A stretch of DNA of 64,000 bases from JAFEBO01 sp044221315 (GTDB lineage: Bacteria; Planctomycetota; Phycisphaerae; Phycisphaerales; UBA1924). Shown one piece after another: positions 35,184 through 43,274 of this stretch. Made by a program: the position numbers and the translations under genes. The stretch lies in contig JBGAPK010000019.1 of assembly GCA_044221315.1 (NCBI GenBank), forward strand, positions 11,107-75,106, written 5' to 3'. Numbering within the stretch: position 1 is the first letter of the stretch; the number at the start of each line of letters is the position of its first letter. Under the pieces are notes generated by a model. The model worked only from the letters and a program-made list of their open reading frames with translations. It was not told the DNA's origin and did not search any database.

Positions 35184-35663
35184 ATGAGCCCCACCTTTCA
35201 AATCGCCGCGTTGATTCTCCAGACCATCTCGGCGCTCTCGATCGCCGGCGGCCTGATCTTCGCCGCGTTTCAGTTCCACGCGGCCCGCAAGGCCCAGCAT
35301 GTGGCCAATTTCACCAAGCTCGTCGAACTCCAGATGTCGCTGCGGCGGATGCGCGTCGAAGATCCCAAGCTCGCCAACGTCTACACCGACGACGTGCGCA
35401 ACCTCCAGTCCGAGGATGAGATCCGCTATTACTTCTTCAACCTGATGCAGCTCTCCCTTTTCGAAATCGCCTGGTACAGCCACGAGCACGGGCAGCTCTC
35501 CGACGAGTATTTCGAATCCTGGGTGAAGCGCTTTCGTGTGATCGCCGCCGAGGAGAGTTTCCGGAAGATGATGACCAACCCTTCGATGAAGATCCTGCAC
35601 GACGACTTCCAGTCGTACGTCCAACGGTTTGTGGCGGAAGCGCCGGCCCGACCGACCGCTTGA
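35184..35663 (+). CDS. Small membrane-anchored protein of unknown function
   Basis: 159 residues from the ATG at 35184. One N-terminal transmembrane helix (about 4-27, IAALILQTISALSIAGGLIFAAF) is followed by a cytoplasmic helical domain: FHAARKAQHVANFTKLVELQMSLRRM, then an acidic stretch and YYFFNLMQLSLFEIAWYSHEHGQLSDEYFESW. This resembles the many unassigned one-helix proteins with a W-x-x-x-F helical tail. It is divergent from the kinase gene, with about 180 bases between assumed starts. No function is assigned. Confidence 0.65.
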   Translation: MSPTFQIAALILQTISALSIAGGLIFAAFQFHAARKAQHVANFTKLVELQMSLRRMRVEDPKLANVYTDDVRNLQSEDEIRYYFFNLMQLSLFEIAWYSHEHGQLSDEYFESWVKRFRVIAAEESFRKMMTNPSMKILHDDFQSYVQRFVAEAPARPTA

Positions 35664-35777
35664 GCCGCGAGCGCCCCGCACCCGGCCGCAGGGCGCTGAA
35701 CTTGTCGAATATTGCTTACTTCCGCGGTACTTTCCGCGTTTGCTTGCTTCCCTGAATTCCCAGCGGCATTCTTTCGT

Positions 35778-36713
35778 ATGCACCACTGCCGGTCCGTGCG
35801 GGCGGCCAACTTCATCCATCGGCTGGCGGCCGCTCTCTGCCTCGTGGTCACCATGGCTTCGGCGTCGGGCGCTCAGGACCTCCTGGTCAGCAGCGAGGGA
35901 ACGAACTCGGTCAAGAGGTACGACGGCCTGACCGGCGTCTACAAGGGCGACTTTGTCGCCACAGGATCGGGCGGGCTCAACAAGCCCGAAGGCCTCGCCT
36001 ACGGCCTGGACGGAAACCTCTACGTCTCGAGCAGCGGCAGCAACAAAGTCCTCCGCTACAACGGCCAGACTGGCGCGTACCTCGGGGTAGCGCTCCAGAC
36101 GAGCCTGGCAACGCCGTGGGACCTGTACTGCGGCTCCGACGGCGTCATGTACGTCTCGAGCAGCGCCACCAACCGTGTGGTCGCTTTCAACCCGGTCACG
36201 AGCGCGATCGCCCGCACCATCGGGGCCACCGGTTCGATGAGCAAGCCCGACGGCCTGACCATCGGCCCCGACGGCATGCTTTATGTCTGCAGCACCAACA
36301 ACGCGCGCGTGCTCAAATACAACCCTTCGACCGGCGCGTTCCTCGGCAATTTTGCCACGACCGGAATCACACGCGCCAACGACATCGTCTTTGGCACCGA
36401 CGGCCTGGCGTACGTGCTGGACAACACGGGCCAGATCCTGCGGTATGCGCAGTCCGGTCAGTTCATCGACCAATGGCGGTTCGGGGCAGGCTCCCCCGGC
36501 CTGGTCCAGGGACCGGACGGACGGTTCTACACGAGCAATTACGGCGAGGGCACAATCCAGCGCTTCGGAGATTCTGGCGAGGGCGTCTTTGTTACTTCGG
36601 GCGACGGCGGCCTGAACAGGCCGACCAACATGATCTTCATGATCCCGGAACCCGGGACCGCGGCTCTGGCAGTCGTGCTGATCGTTCTCCGGCGTCGCCG
36701 GCCCGCTCGCTAA
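35778..36713 (+). CDS. PEP-CTERM-sorted NHL-repeat protein
   Basis: 311 residues from the ATG at 35778, where a signal peptide (RLAAALCLVVTMASASGAQ) begins well; an upstream TTG is less likely. Five or six NHL-type blades (GLAYGLDGNLYVSSSGSNKVLRYNG and variants such as GPDGMLYVCS) form a propeller. The tail IPEPGTAALAVVLIVLRRRR is a PEP-CTERM signal: motif, membrane helix, Arg cluster, recognised by exosortase and linked with extracellular polysaccharide. No exosortase gene is in the window. The stop overlaps the stop of the convergent lipoprotein gene. Confidence 0.82.
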   Translation: MHHCRSVRAANFIHRLAAALCLVVTMASASGAQDLLVSSEGTNSVKRYDGLTGVYKGDFVATGSGGLNKPEGLAYGLDGNLYVSSSGSNKVLRYNGQTGAYLGVALQTSLATPWDLYCGSDGVMYVSSSATNRVVAFNPVTSAIARTIGATGSMSKPDGLTIGPDGMLYVCSTNNARVLKYNPSTGAFLGNFATTGITRANDIVFGTDGLAYVLDNTGQILRYAQSGQFIDQWRFGAGSPGLVQGPDGRFYTSNYGEGTIQRFGDSGEGVFVTSGDGGLNRPTNMIFMIPEPGTAALAVVLIVLRRRRPAR

Positions 36714-37204
36714 AGACCGTCCTGGTTTTTCGACGTCACCAGCATGTCCGCGAACTCGACCGAGATCTCGACCTTGCCTTCCGTCCAAACCCAGCGTTCA
36801 CGCACCGGACCCGGCGTGTTGGACGCGCCATGGAACGGCGTCGTCTGAGGCTTCTTGTTGACCGGCCCGCCCACGGGCCCCCCGGCCTCCTTCTGAGTCT
36901 GCTGATCACGCTCGTTGATTTTGCCCGTCAGATCCCCGAGGCCCTGCTTGATCTGGCTCCGGTTCTGCCGCTCCTGGGCGACCTGGATATCTCCAAGGTA
37001 ATCCTGCGCCAGCTTTGATGCGCTGCCGCTCGTCACCTTTTCTCCCGGGCCCAGGATCGCCGTGACCTGGTCAAAGCTCATGCCGACCTGGATCTTGTCG
37101 TAATTGGCCTGGGTCAGCTTCTTTTCGCACCCCACCTGGCCAAGAGCAAGGGCTAGGCCAAGCAGCACAAGAAGAATGGGATGGACTCGCGGCGATCCGA
37201 TCAT
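36710..37204 (-). CDS. SmpA/OmlA (BamE)-like lipoprotein
   Basis: 164 residues with a signal sequence (ILLVLLGLALALGQVGC) and a Cys at about residue 26 in a weak lipobox. After it, LTQANYDKIQVGMSFDQVTAILGPGEKV matches the BamE/SmpA fold pattern (helix, x-G-M-S/T-x-x-x-V-x-x-x-L-G). The rest is Gln/Lys-rich, with ERWVWTEGKVEISVEFADMLV at the end as the second beta strand pair. BamE helps outer-membrane protein assembly, but isolated SmpA domains also occur in other lipoproteins, so that role is not assumed. Confidence 0.65.
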   Translation of the reverse strand: MIGSPRVHPILLVLLGLALALGQVGCEKKLTQANYDKIQVGMSFDQVTAILGPGEKVTSGSASKLAQDYLGDIQVAQERQNRSQIKQGLGDLTGKINERDQQTQKEAGGPVGGPVNKKPQTTPFHGASNTPGPVRERWVWTEGKVEISVEFADMLVTSKNQDGL

Positions 37205-37315
37205 CTGCCCTCCCGGACTCTCAATGGTACTTGATTCGTGCCCGGAAGGCGATTCTGCCCCACTACCCGGAACGGGGCGAACGCCGACGCCCGCTCATCC
37301 GATACGATCCTTGCG

Positions 37316-38407
37316 ATGCCGAGCACGGAAGCCGGACAGAATCCAGGAGGCGAGGGACCCGCGAACGATCCCGCGCCCGGTCGCGCGTCCCCCGAAATCG
37401 ACGCCTCCCTGTATCTCCACCCGCAGACCCTTGCCCGCCTTTCCAGCTTCGAACTTCGGGCGAAGATGATCGTGGAAGGCCTCTCCAGCGGCCAGCACCG
37501 CTCGCCCTACCAGGGTTTCTCCGTCGAATTCGCCCAGCACCGTCCCTACACCCCGGGCGATGACCTGCGCCACCTGGACTGGAAAGTCTTCGCCCGCTCC
37601 GACAAACTCCACCTCAAGCAGTATCAACAGGAAACCAATCTCGATCTCATTGTGCTCGTCGATTGCTCCGGCTCCATGTCGTACGGCAGCCGCTCGTTCG
37701 CCGAGGCCTCCGGTGTCGGCCGGGAAAAGAGCCCCGACGGCCGGGCCCACTGGAGCAAGTTCGATCACGCCACCGCTCTCGCCGCCGCTCTTTCCTATAT
37801 CACACTCCGCCAGGGCGACCGGGTCGGGCTCGAGATGTTCGACGAGCAGGTCAAACTTGTCCTGCGCCGCTCGAGCAGCCAGGGAACGTGGCGTCAGATC
37901 GTTAGCGCCCTCGCATCGCACCCGGCCCGCCGAGCGCACAACCCCGAACTGCCCGGCAACGACCCGGCCCCGAAATCGAGCGATCTCCGGCGCGCGATCG
38001 ACCAGACCTTCGGCCAGATCACTAATCGCTGCATTCTCGCGATCGTCAGCGACTTCTTCATGGACCTGGACATGATCAAGGATGCGCTCGCCCGCACCCG
38101 CCACGCCCAGGCGGACGTCATGGCTTTCCAGATTATGGACCGCGCGGAACTCGACTTCGACCTGCGGGAAAACTCCGGGGGAGTCCTGCTCCAGGGCCTC
38201 GAGGGCGAATCGACGCTGAAGATCGACCCCCGCTCGATCCGTGCCGCCTATCTCGAAGCGGTCGAATCGCACAACGCCCGCCTTCGCGCTCTTCTCCGCG
38301 GCATGGGATACGACTACACCCTCGTCAACACGCACGAGTACCTCGGACCCGCGCTCGCTTCATTTGTGTCGCGTCGCAACGCCCAGATCAAACGCCACCT
38401 CGCCTGA
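37316..38407 (+). CDS. DUF58 domain protein
   Basis: 363 residues from the ATG at 37316. The DUF58 signature is RAKMIVEGLSSGQHRSPYQG, then YTPGDDLRHLDWKVFARSDKLHLKQYQQE. A von Willebrand A-like fold follows with an intact metal site motif D116-C-S118-G-S120-M and TNRCILAIVSDFFMD further on. DUF58 proteins usually work with a MoxR AAA ATPase as a chaperone-like pair. Here the upstream neighbour is on the other strand and no MoxR is present. It is the first gene of the operon that runs to 50183; the next gene starts six bases after its stop. Confidence 0.92.
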   Translation: MPSTEAGQNPGGEGPANDPAPGRASPEIDASLYLHPQTLARLSSFELRAKMIVEGLSSGQHRSPYQGFSVEFAQHRPYTPGDDLRHLDWKVFARSDKLHLKQYQQETNLDLIVLVDCSGSMSYGSRSFAEASGVGREKSPDGRAHWSKFDHATALAAALSYITLRQGDRVGLEMFDEQVKLVLRRSSSQGTWRQIVSALASHPARRAHNPELPGNDPAPKSSDLRRAIDQTFGQITNRCILAIVSDFFMDLDMIKDALARTRHAQADVMAFQIMDRAELDFDLRENSGGVLLQGLEGESTLKIDPRSIRAAYLEAVESHNARLRALLRGMGYDYTLVNTHEYLGPALASFVSRRNAQIKRHLA

Positions 38408-38413
38408 CGCTCC

Positions 38414-40729
38414 ATGTCGTTCCTGAATCCAACCCTCGCCCTCGCCGCACTTGCCTGCGTCTGCACGCCAATCATCATTCATCTGCTCTTTCGGCGCAAG
38501 CGCCGCCCGATCGAGTGGGGCGCGATGCGCTTCGTGCTGGAGGCGTTCCGCCGCCACCGGCGCCGTCTGCGTCTTGAACAGATTCTGCTGCTCCTCGCCC
38601 GAACGCTGGCCGTTCTGCTGCTCGCGCTCGCCGTCGGCCGCCCGATGTTCGCCGGCAATACTCCGCTCGAAGCACGCAAGCCCCGCGACCTGCTGCTCGT
38701 CATCGACAACAGCCTCGCCTCGCAGTCCCGCACCCAGTTTTCGAACGAACTCGCCCTGAGCAAGCAGGCCGCCGCCAGGCTGCTCGACGAGCTCGACCCC
38801 GTGCGGGGCGATCGCGCCGCCCTGATCGCACTCGGGTCGCCGGCCGAGCGGATCGTCACCCCGCCGACCGGAGAGGTAGCGGCCGTCCAAAACGCGATCG
38901 AACAGCTCCAGCCTTCCGACGCCGCCGCGGACCTGGCCGGCGCCGCGGGGCTGGTGCGGGAGTTCGCCGGCAAGGACTCCCGGCGTGAGACGACTGTCGC
39001 GCTCCTCTCGGCATTCCGGGCCGGAACGATCGATATCGCGCACGACGGAGCGCGCGCGCCGGACGCTCCGGACACCGCCCGCGATGCCGCTCCCGCAGCG
39101 CAGCCTGAATCTCCGATCAATTTGCTCGCCACGCCCCCGACGACCGAACCCGCCGACAACCTGTCGATCGTCAACGTCGAGCCGCTGCGGTCCATTCTGA
39201 TCCGCGCGGGGGATGGGCCGGAGACTCAGCAGGCCCGGGCCACATTGCGCCGCGCCGGACCGTCCGTGGAGAAAGCCGCCGTCGCGACCCTTCGACTCCG
39301 CACCGCAACAGCCCGAAGCACTTCCGACGACCAGCATTGGGCCAGCACGACCGTCCGGTTCTCGCCCTGGCAGGAATCGGTCACCGTCCTCGCGCCGGTG
39401 GGAATCTCCAAGCCCTCGGAGGGTGATGCACCGGGCGCCGCACTCTGGATCGAGGGCCGCATCGACGAGGACGCGATCCAACCCGACAACATGTTCCGCC
39501 GCCCGTGGAAGAGCCGGGAGCAGGTCCGCGTCGCGATCATCGCGCCGCCCAGCGACACCGCCGCCTCCTCCGGGCCCGAATCCTTCAGCGCGGCCGACTG
39601 GATCTCGCTCGCGCTCACCCCCACCGGCGCAACCCGCGGCGTCGGCCTCGAGAACGAGAATGAACCGGTACGAGTTGCTCGCATTGCCCCCGAGCGCCTT
39701 TCGCCCATCGACCTCGCCGGCATCGACGCCGCTTTCGTCGCACGCCCCGAAATGCTCGGCGCCGCCGCATGGCCTGTTCTCGCGGAGTTTGCACGCAGGG
39801 GTGGCCTGCTGGTTGTGTCGCCTGCGCCGCTGCCCGGCGCCCAACTCTGGACCGATCCGTTCACCAAGGCCGCGGGTCTCTCCTGGGCCTTCTCCCGCGA
39901 GAGCGAAACACCAAAGGCCCCGCTTTTGCTCTCAATCGCCAATGCCGATCAGGCGCTGCTTTCCGCGCTCGGCGCCGAGCTTCCCGAGTTGATCAAGCCG
40001 GTTTCCGCCTCGCGTCTTCTCGGGGTCGAACTCAAGGGCGACGGCTCCTCGCTGATCTCCTTCGACTCCCAGCATCCGCTGCTTATCGCCGCCCGCCCCG
40101 GCGGCAGCACCAAGGGGCTCGTCGCAGCCTTCCTCGTTTCCCCCGAACTCGCGTGGACCAATCTCCCCGCTATGCCGCTGATGGTTCCGCTCATCCAGGA
40201 ACTCGTGCGTCAGGGCGTGGGGCTTGCATCCGGCGCGAACTGCTTTGTCGCAGGTGTCGCGCTCGAGGCGCCAGATGAACTCCGCGCCATCGAACCTCCC
40301 GGATCGGGCGCCGTGGACCCGATTGCTCGGCGGTCCGGGCTATGGCGCCGCGTCGATTCGCGAGGCACTACCCGGGAACTCGTTGCCGTGAACTCCGATC
40401 CGCAGGCGGGTTCAACGCTCACCCAGACCCGCGAGCAACTCGCGCCCTACCTCGGAAAGTGGCTCCGCTCCCGCGACTTCGTCTGGATCGAGCCGGGCGG
40501 ATCGGCACGCCCGGGGGCCAAGGGAGTGCTCACCCAATCCCGTCGTAGTCCCCCAATCGACCTGCCCCTCCTGATCGCCGGGCTCGCGCTGCTTGTTCTT
40601 GATCTCGCGCTCTCACGCTGGTTCAGCCACGCAACTGTCACGGACCGGCACGATGCCGGTGCCGCGTCCGCATCCGTCCCGCCGGGCTTCGGCGCCGACG
40701 AACCCGCAACCCGGGAGGCGGCGGCGTGA
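38414..40729 (+). CDS. BatA-domain membrane protein with degenerate VWA domain
   Basis: 771 residues. The N terminus is the BatA (aerotolerance) module: transmembrane helix at about 5-27, the RRKRRPIEWGAMRFV linker, and a second helix at about 57-80. It is followed by a VWA-like domain whose metal-site motif reads D98-N-S100-L-A102, so the second Ser is lost. A large extracytoplasmic middle is Ala/Pro-rich with two beta-rich domains, and a C-terminal helix (LPLLIAGLALLVLDLAL) anchors the tail. The stop overlaps the start of the next gene by four bases (GTGA). BatA relatives act with DUF58/MoxR partners in envelope stress or assembly. Confidence 0.85.
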   Translation: MSFLNPTLALAALACVCTPIIIHLLFRRKRRPIEWGAMRFVLEAFRRHRRRLRLEQILLLLARTLAVLLLALAVGRPMFAGNTPLEARKPRDLLLVIDNSLASQSRTQFSNELALSKQAAARLLDELDPVRGDRAALIALGSPAERIVTPPTGEVAAVQNAIEQLQPSDAAADLAGAAGLVREFAGKDSRRETTVALLSAFRAGTIDIAHDGARAPDAPDTARDAAPAAQPESPINLLATPPTTEPADNLSIVNVEPLRSILIRAGDGPETQQARATLRRAGPSVEKAAVATLRLRTATARSTSDDQHWASTTVRFSPWQESVTVLAPVGISKPSEGDAPGAALWIEGRIDEDAIQPDNMFRRPWKSREQVRVAIIAPPSDTAASSGPESFSAADWISLALTPTGATRGVGLENENEPVRVARIAPERLSPIDLAGIDAAFVARPEMLGAAAWPVLAEFARRGGLLVVSPAPLPGAQLWTDPFTKAAGLSWAFSRESETPKAPLLLSIANADQALLSALGAELPELIKPVSASRLLGVELKGDGSSLISFDSQHPLLIAARPGGSTKGLVAAFLVSPELAWTNLPAMPLMVPLIQELVRQGVGLASGANCFVAGVALEAPDELRAIEPPGSGAVDPIARRSGLWRRVDSRGTTRELVAVNSDPQAGSTLTQTREQLAPYLGKWLRSRDFVWIEPGGSARPGAKGVLTQSRRSPPIDLPLLIAGLALLVLDLALSRWFSHATVTDRHDAGAASASVPPGFGADEPATREAAA

Positions 40730-43086
40730 ATCAGTTCCTGACGAAACTCTTCTCGCTCCAGACGCTCCGTCCCGGCGAGAACGGTGTGACCTTGGAATGG
40801 GCCCGCCCGGTCCCTGCGTGGGGCTGGACGCTCATCGTCCTCGGTGCCGCGCTGCTGGCCTGGTGGGGATACCGTCGGCTCGAGGGCGCTCGCCACCGAC
40901 GCGTTGTCCTGGGCTGTTTCCGGGGTTTGGCCCTCCTGCTCGTGGCCCTCATGATCTCCGGCCCGCGCCTCGTCAAGTCCGAGGAAACCATCGAGCAGGA
41001 TTGGGTCGTAGTCCTCGCCGACCGCTCTCAATCGATGTCGGTGCGCGACGTCAAGGGCGGGTCCCGAGAATCCGAACTCCGCTCGGCGCTCGACGGTGCA
41101 CGTCCGGTGCTCCAATCACTCGAGCCCAAGCGCACCCTTCTCTGGCTCGGCTTTGACTCGCGGGCGTACGACCTGGCGCTGGACAATTCTTCCGCAAGCC
41201 TCGGCGAACCAACCGGAAGCCGCACACTGATCGCCGGCGCTATCGAGCAGGCCCTGCGCCGGGTCGCCACCAAGCCAGTCAGCGGCATCATTCTCCTCTC
41301 CGACGGGCGCAGCGCCGACGAACCTTCCCGCGCCCTCCTCCGCGAACTTCAGTCGCGCCAGATCCCGATCTTCACCGTCCCCCTCGGGAGCGATCAGCCC
41401 CCCTCGCACCTTGCGCTCAAGCGGGTGACCGCGCCATCCGTCGCGTTTGTCGGCGATTTCATCCCCGTCACCATCGACCTCGACGCCGTCGGAACGCCCG
41501 AGTCGCTCAAGGGCGCCCGCGTCGATTTGATCGACGAGGCCACGGGCCGGGTGATCGACTCCCGCCCGGTTCCCGGCACCGACGCGGGCGCTTCCACCCA
41601 TTCGGTGACCCTGATCACACGCCCCGGCAGCGCCCAGGACGCCCGCTGGATCGTGCGTCCGGTCCTTCCCGACAACGCCCCGGACTCCGCCATTTCCAAA
41701 TCCGGCGACTATTCCGTGCGCCTCAGAGTCGTGGACCGCCCCATCCGCGTCGCCCTCTTTGATGGCTACCCACGCTGGGAATTCCGTTATCTCAAGAACC
41801 TGCTCCTCCGCGAGCGTTCCATCCGCTCGAGCGCCCTGGTTCTCTCGTCCGACCGGCGCTACCTCCAGGAAGGTTCCGACCCGCTCGCATCGGTCCCGCG
41901 CACGCGAGAAGAGTGGCAGCCCTTCGACGTCATCGTCATGGGCGATGTCCGCTCCGAACTCTTCAGCACCGAGCAGCTTGCTCAAATTCGCGAACTTGTC
42001 TCCTCCAAGGGCGCCGGACTGCTCTGGATCGCAGGCCCCAACGCCACGCCGCAGACCTGGCGCGGCACGCCGCTGGCCGATCTGCTCCCCTTCACTGTGG
42101 ACGACGATTCCAGCGCGACACGCACCTTCGCGGAGAGCGTGCTTCTCTCTCCCGCGCCCGCCGCCGAACGGCTCGGCGTTCTCCGGCTCGGTGAGGAAGG
42201 CTCGAGCGCATGGCCTCCCTCGCTCTCCGACGCTTCCGCCGGCTGGTCGGCCTTTCGGTACGCGCAGCTCATCGACCCCAAGCGTCTGAAGCCCGCGGCC
42301 GAGACGCTCGCGACCGCAACCCCCACGGGTTCCCCCATCGACAGCGCCTCCTCGCGGCCTCTCGTTCTCACCATGCGCTACGGCGCAGGCCGCGTCATCT
42401 ACGTCGGCACCGACGAGATCTGGCGCTGGCGATACGGCCGGGGCGAAACACTGCCGGAGCGATTCTGGCTCCCTCTCGTCCGCCTCCTCGCTCGCGAGAG
42501 CCTCGCGCGCAGCGGCCAGTCGGCGTTGCTCGACGTCTCTCCCGAGCGCGCCCTCGTCGATCAGCCGGTGCAGGTCTCCATCCGGCTCCTCGACCAGTCT
42601 CTCCTCGGCTCTCGACCCGAATCGCTCACCGTCCGCGCCAAGTCGACCGACCCGACCGTTCAATCCGAGCAGGCCATCGTGCTCCGCCCCCAGAACGAGA
42701 ACCGCCAGACCGGCGAGGCCGCGACCGGGCTCTACTCCGCCAGTTGGACCTTTGCAGAACCCGGCGATTACGTTCTCCGGCCCTCCGATGCCATGCTCGC
42801 CGGCCTCGGAATCTCCGCAAAGGTCGAAGTACGTGACCGCGACGATGAACTCCGTGAGCCCGCCGCCGACCACTCCCTGCTCGCCTCGCTCAGCCAGGCG
42901 ACCGGTGGCAGGGTTGTCTCCCTTCAGGAAGTGTCCACCCTCAGCAGATTGCTGCCGAACCGTCAGATCCGGTCCGCCGGCACCACCGTTTCCGAGACCC
43001 TTTGGGACAAGCCCGTCGTCTGGACCACCCTGATCGTGCTTCTTTGCCTGGAGTGGATCGCCCGGAGGCTCCTCCGGCTGGCCTAG
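40726..43086 (+). CDS. VWA / glutamine amidotransferase-like membrane protein
   Basis: 786 residues. Two N-terminal transmembrane helices (about 27-45 and 62-82) precede a VWA domain with an intact metal site (D99-R-S101-Q-S103, later LLSDGRSADEPS). The middle (about 340-500) is a class I glutamine-amidotransferase-like fold (VALFDGYPRWEFRYLKNLL, PFDVIVMGDVRSELF, GAGLLWIAGP) without an evident catalytic Cys. This combination is common next to DUF58/BatA genes in planctomycetes. A last helix (VVWTTLIVLLCLEWIARRLL) ends the protein. It is probably the partner of the BatA protein with which it is translationally coupled. Confidence 0.85.
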   Translation: MNQFLTKLFSLQTLRPGENGVTLEWARPVPAWGWTLIVLGAALLAWWGYRRLEGARHRRVVLGCFRGLALLLVALMISGPRLVKSEETIEQDWVVVLADRSQSMSVRDVKGGSRESELRSALDGARPVLQSLEPKRTLLWLGFDSRAYDLALDNSSASLGEPTGSRTLIAGAIEQALRRVATKPVSGIILLSDGRSADEPSRALLRELQSRQIPIFTVPLGSDQPPSHLALKRVTAPSVAFVGDFIPVTIDLDAVGTPESLKGARVDLIDEATGRVIDSRPVPGTDAGASTHSVTLITRPGSAQDARWIVRPVLPDNAPDSAISKSGDYSVRLRVVDRPIRVALFDGYPRWEFRYLKNLLLRERSIRSSALVLSSDRRYLQEGSDPLASVPRTREEWQPFDVIVMGDVRSELFSTEQLAQIRELVSSKGAGLLWIAGPNATPQTWRGTPLADLLPFTVDDDSSATRTFAESVLLSPAPAAERLGVLRLGEEGSSAWPPSLSDASAGWSAFRYAQLIDPKRLKPAAETLATATPTGSPIDSASSRPLVLTMRYGAGRVIYVGTDEIWRWRYGRGETLPERFWLPLVRLLARESLARSGQSALLDVSPERALVDQPVQVSIRLLDQSLLGSRPESLTVRAKSTDPTVQSEQAIVLRPQNENRQTGEAATGLYSASWTFAEPGDYVLRPSDAMLAGLGISAKVEVRDRDDELREPAADHSLLASLSQATGGRVVSLQEVSTLSRLLPNRQIRSAGTTVSETLWDKPVVWTTLIVLLCLEWIARRLLRLA

Positions 43087-43274
43087 GAGAGGCCCCGAGC
43101 CGCTCGCACGGGCGGAAAACGCCCTCCACCCGAATCCGACCCGCACCGTTTCCGGTATTCAACGTACAGTCATGCGGCGGAAGGTTCGAGAACCTGAACA
43201 CCGACTTTGAGAGAAAGAGGGGCGCTCCTCCGATCTGAAAGAAGGCCGTTCGCGCTCCAGCTTCGGACGTTTGC
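43087..43274 (+). other. 188-base internal gap of the VWA operon
   Basis: The only sizeable gap in the 37316-50183 operon. It contains the palindromic stretch AGGTTC-GA-GAACCT (43182-43195 approx.) and an AG-rich run (gagagaaagagg) before the next gene. It may hold an internal promoter for the last four genes. There is no T-run terminator. Confidence 0.3.

Noticed and set aside
41116..43146. Long open frame (676 codons) antisense to the VWA/GATase-like gene
   Set aside because: Shadow of a well supported gene in a coupled operon; low-complexity composition and no start signal.
43182..43195. AGGTTCGAGAACCT as a possible tRNA or small RNA
   Set aside because: The stems of a T-arm do not pair in the required 5-7-5 layout and no cloverleaf forms; kept only as a palindrome in the gap.
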